Assembly: GCA_963789355.1 (NCBI GenBank)
Contig: CAWBKK010000002.1
Coordinates: 186,001 to 250,000 of the forward strand
Origin: Gaiellasilicea sp963789355
Lineage (GTDB): Bacteria > Actinomycetota > Thermoleophilia > Gaiellales > Gaiellaceae
Direction of reading: 5' to 3'
DNA length: 64,000 bases
Below are positions 62,712-64,000 of this stretch, one piece after another (within the stretch, counting starts at the first letter, position 1; every line of letters begins with the position of its first letter). Under the pieces are notes generated by a model. It was not told the DNA's origin. It searched no databases and worked only from the letters and a program-made list of their open reading frames with translations. The position numbers were made by a program, and so were the translations under genes.

Positions 62712-62738
62712 ACAGGCGCCCTCCGAGCGGCGCATAAT
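62709..62738 (+). promoter_or_regulatory. promoter directly behind the second glnA
   Basis: TAGACA (62709-62714, overlapping the glnA TAG), 18 bp, CATAAT (62733-62738). It points into a non-coding stretch ending in a terminator hairpin. Confidence 0.55.
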
Positions 62739-62744
62739 CGACTG

Positions 62745-62823
62745 AGGACTGTGGCGCAAGGCGAGCGCTGCGTCCTAACTGACGGCCGATCGCGGGCTCC
62801 CTCTAGGAGCCCGTGATCGTTCT
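62745..62823 (+). ncRNA. candidate ~80-nt small RNA after glnA
   Basis: Starts about 7 nt after CATAAT. A first hairpin AGGAC (62745-62749) with GTCCT (62772-62776) encloses a GGCGC/GCGCT stem. A single-stranded linker leads to a strong 13-bp terminator hairpin. No reading frame of note. It could also be processed from the glnA mRNA 3' end. No known family recognised. Confidence 0.45.
62788..62818 (+). terminator. terminator hairpin after glnA/small RNA
   Basis: GATCGCGGGCTCC pairs with GGAGCCCGTGATC (13 bp, one G-U) around CTCTA, followed by GTTCT. Confidence 0.7.
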
Positions 62824-62867
62824 ACGGCCGCGCGTCCACCTCGGCGCCGCGACGCAAACGCAGCGTG

Positions 62868-63119
62868 CTAGAGAAACTTGCGGATCGACTCGCGCACCAC
62901 GCTGAGGCCGATCACGCGGGTGCCGGTGTCGATCTCGCCGATCGCTTCCGCCGGCACGAGCCGGCGGCCACGCATGAACCCGCCGCGCACCGCGAGGGCG
63001 TCCGGCATGTCAGGCTGCGAGCCGTACATCGGCGACTCGACGCGACCGATCACACGGCCGCGGACATCCGCGACCAAAAAGCCCTTGACGCTGCGGAGGT
63101 CCAGCTCGATTGCACTCAT
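62868..63119 (-). CDS. PRC-barrel-domain protein
   Basis: An 83-aa small beta-barrel protein (LRSVKGFLVADVRGRVIGRVESPMYG, then RRLVPAEAIGEID). PRC barrels occur in RimM and photosynthetic reaction centres and bind RNA or proteins; stand-alone copies are of unknown role. Clear ATG start, divergent from the GAF gene. Confidence 0.75.
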   Translation of the reverse strand: MSAIELDLRSVKGFLVADVRGRVIGRVESPMYGSQPDMPDALAVRGGFMRGRRLVPAEAIGEIDTGTRVIGLSVVRESIRKFL

Positions 63120-63214
63120 TGGTGAGAACCTATTCCCGTCGTTTGAAGTTTCTCCCGCTGCTGCGGTAAGAAGTTTGTAAAGGGAGCACCGGACGGCACA
63201 CCTACAATCGATCG

Positions 63215-64000
63215 GTGGACGCGACCGCTCGCCACCTCCGCCTGCTGACCGAGACGATCGCAGCCGTCAACTCGACGCTCGATCTCGAGGAGGTGCTCGC
63301 CCTCGTCGCGAGCAACGTCGCCGACGCCCTCGAGGCCGACGCCTGCTTCGTCTATCTCTACGACGAGCGTGCGAACGAGCTGGTGCTGCGGGCCACGCAC
63401 GGGACCAGCGTCGAGGAGATGACGCGCCGCCCACGGATGCGGCCGGGCGAGGGGATCACGGGCGCCGCCGCCGCCGAGCGCGCGCCGATCGCGATCGCGC
63501 AGCGGGCGCATCTCGATCCGCGCTTCAAGCTCTTCTCGAACCTGCCCGAAGACCAGTACGAGTCGATTCTCGCCGTGCCGATCCTGGCGAGAGACAAGCT
63601 CGAGGGCGCACTCAACGTCCGCACCCGCGAGCCGCGCGAGCACAGCCAGCCCGAGATCGACCTGCTCGTCGCGATTGCCTCGCAGGTCGCGCAGACGATC
63701 CAGCACGCGCGGCTCTACGCCGACGCGCAGCGCCGAGTGCACGAGCTCGAGGCCCTGGCCAAGATCTCCGAGGCCGTCTCCGAGTCGCTCTACCTGGAGG
63801 AGTCGCTGGAGGCGATCGTGAAGACGACGATTGCCGCCGTCAATGCCACCGGCGCCGCCCTCGTGCTCGAGGACGGCGAGATCGCCTGGCCGGAGGGACG
63901 CGCGGGCGCGCACAACGTGCGCCTGCCGCTGCGCTGGAAGCGGCGGCAGATCGGCGAGCTCGTCTGCGACCGCGACACGCCCTTCTCGGACGAGGAACGC
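63215..64000 (+). CDS. GAF-domain sensor protein (3' end outside window)
   Basis: First 262 residues of a longer protein. A GAF domain at about 15-165 (STLDLEEVLALVASNVADALEADACFVYLYD ... GEGITGAAAAERAPIAI ... ILAVPILARDKLEGALNV) and the start of a second from about 180 after a helical linker. Likely a signalling regulator; a kinase, phosphatase or PucR-like HTH end may follow beyond the window. TACAAT (63203-63208) ends 6 nt before the GTG: leaderless. Confidence 0.8.
   Translation, partial: MDATARHLRLLTETIAAVNSTLDLEEVLALVASNVADALEADACFVYLYDERANELVLRATHGTSVEEMTRRPRMRPGEGITGAAAAERAPIAIAQRAHLDPRFKLFSNLPEDQYESILAVPILARDKLEGALNVRTREPREHSQPEIDLLVAIASQVAQTIQHARLYADAQRRVHELEALAKISEAVSESLYLEESLEAIVKTTIAAVNATGAALVLEDGEIAWPEGRAGAHNVRLPLRWKRRQIGELVCDRDTPFSDEER

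Overview
The window is a GC-rich, gene-dense chromosomal segment from an actinobacterium. The best fit is the deep-branching class Thermoleophilia (Gaiellales or Solirubrobacterales-like), judged from gene content and codon use; I could not run a phylogeny. Supporting signs are the fhaA-fhaB-pstP-rodA-pbpA-pknB cluster, an M. tuberculosis-like Dcd, SufU-type Fe-S assembly, type I glutamine synthetases, many GTG/TTG starts and many apparently leaderless genes. No rRNA, tRNA, CRISPR array, phage or transposase gene was seen.

Layout. 1-4026 (minus): tatA, tatC, an amidohydrolase, a TPR protein, a STAS anti-sigma antagonist and a c-type cytochrome lipoprotein cut by the window edge. 4080-10046 (plus): an SDR, then sufC-sufB, three tandem VOC proteins, a small conserved protein and sufD. 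10060-14793: an alpha/beta hydrolase, a 1073-aa secreted glycosidase-like/esterase fusion and a glyoxalase remnant. 14098-18224 (minus): AAA ATPase, alpha-dioxygenase-like heme peroxidase and metallo-beta-lactamase fold protein, preceded by yceH. 18283-23540 (minus): cupin, FAD oxidoreductase, MFS exporter, a foldback repeat and ettA. 23663-27372 (plus): MaoC-like, methyltransferase, Lon-N protein, then sufS-sufU-Rieske, followed by an orphan structured transcript with a 13-codon reading frame. 27624-34263: epimerase, dcd, DUF4015-like protein, CBS, pdxH, gabT and a Ser/Thr kinase. 34314-37379: cyclase-ATPase-TPR regulator. 37362-47029 (minus): the growth/division signalling cluster (kinase, fhaA, fhaB, pstP, rodA, pbpA, pknB, ddl). 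47073-50495: membrane protein, DUF4446, HNH nuclease, DUF2199, sulfurtransferase. 50533-54808: argG-argH with an ARG-box-like operator, SIMPL protein, serine hydrolase. 54805-58140 (minus): glnA-glnK-amt behind an attenuator-like leader. 58324-62711: ABC exporter, MFS, second glnA. 62745-64000: candidate small RNA, PRC-barrel protein, GAF protein (partial).

Main systems: Fe-S cluster assembly (split suf loci), Tat export, peptidoglycan synthesis under Ser/Thr phosphorylation control, nitrogen assimilation (two GS, PII, Amt) and arginine synthesis. The most unusual signals are non-coding: (1) the structured orphan transcript at 27394-27608; (2) mutually exclusive hairpins and an intrinsic terminator in front of glnA; (3) a palindromic element inserted in frame in three unrelated proteins, each time adding a Glu-Ser-Val-x-x-Thr-Gln motif; (4) a 166-bp foldback repeat at the ettA/MFS junction; (5) a 66-bp repeat forming the 5' leader of two unrelated genes; and (6) a candidate small RNA behind the second glnA.
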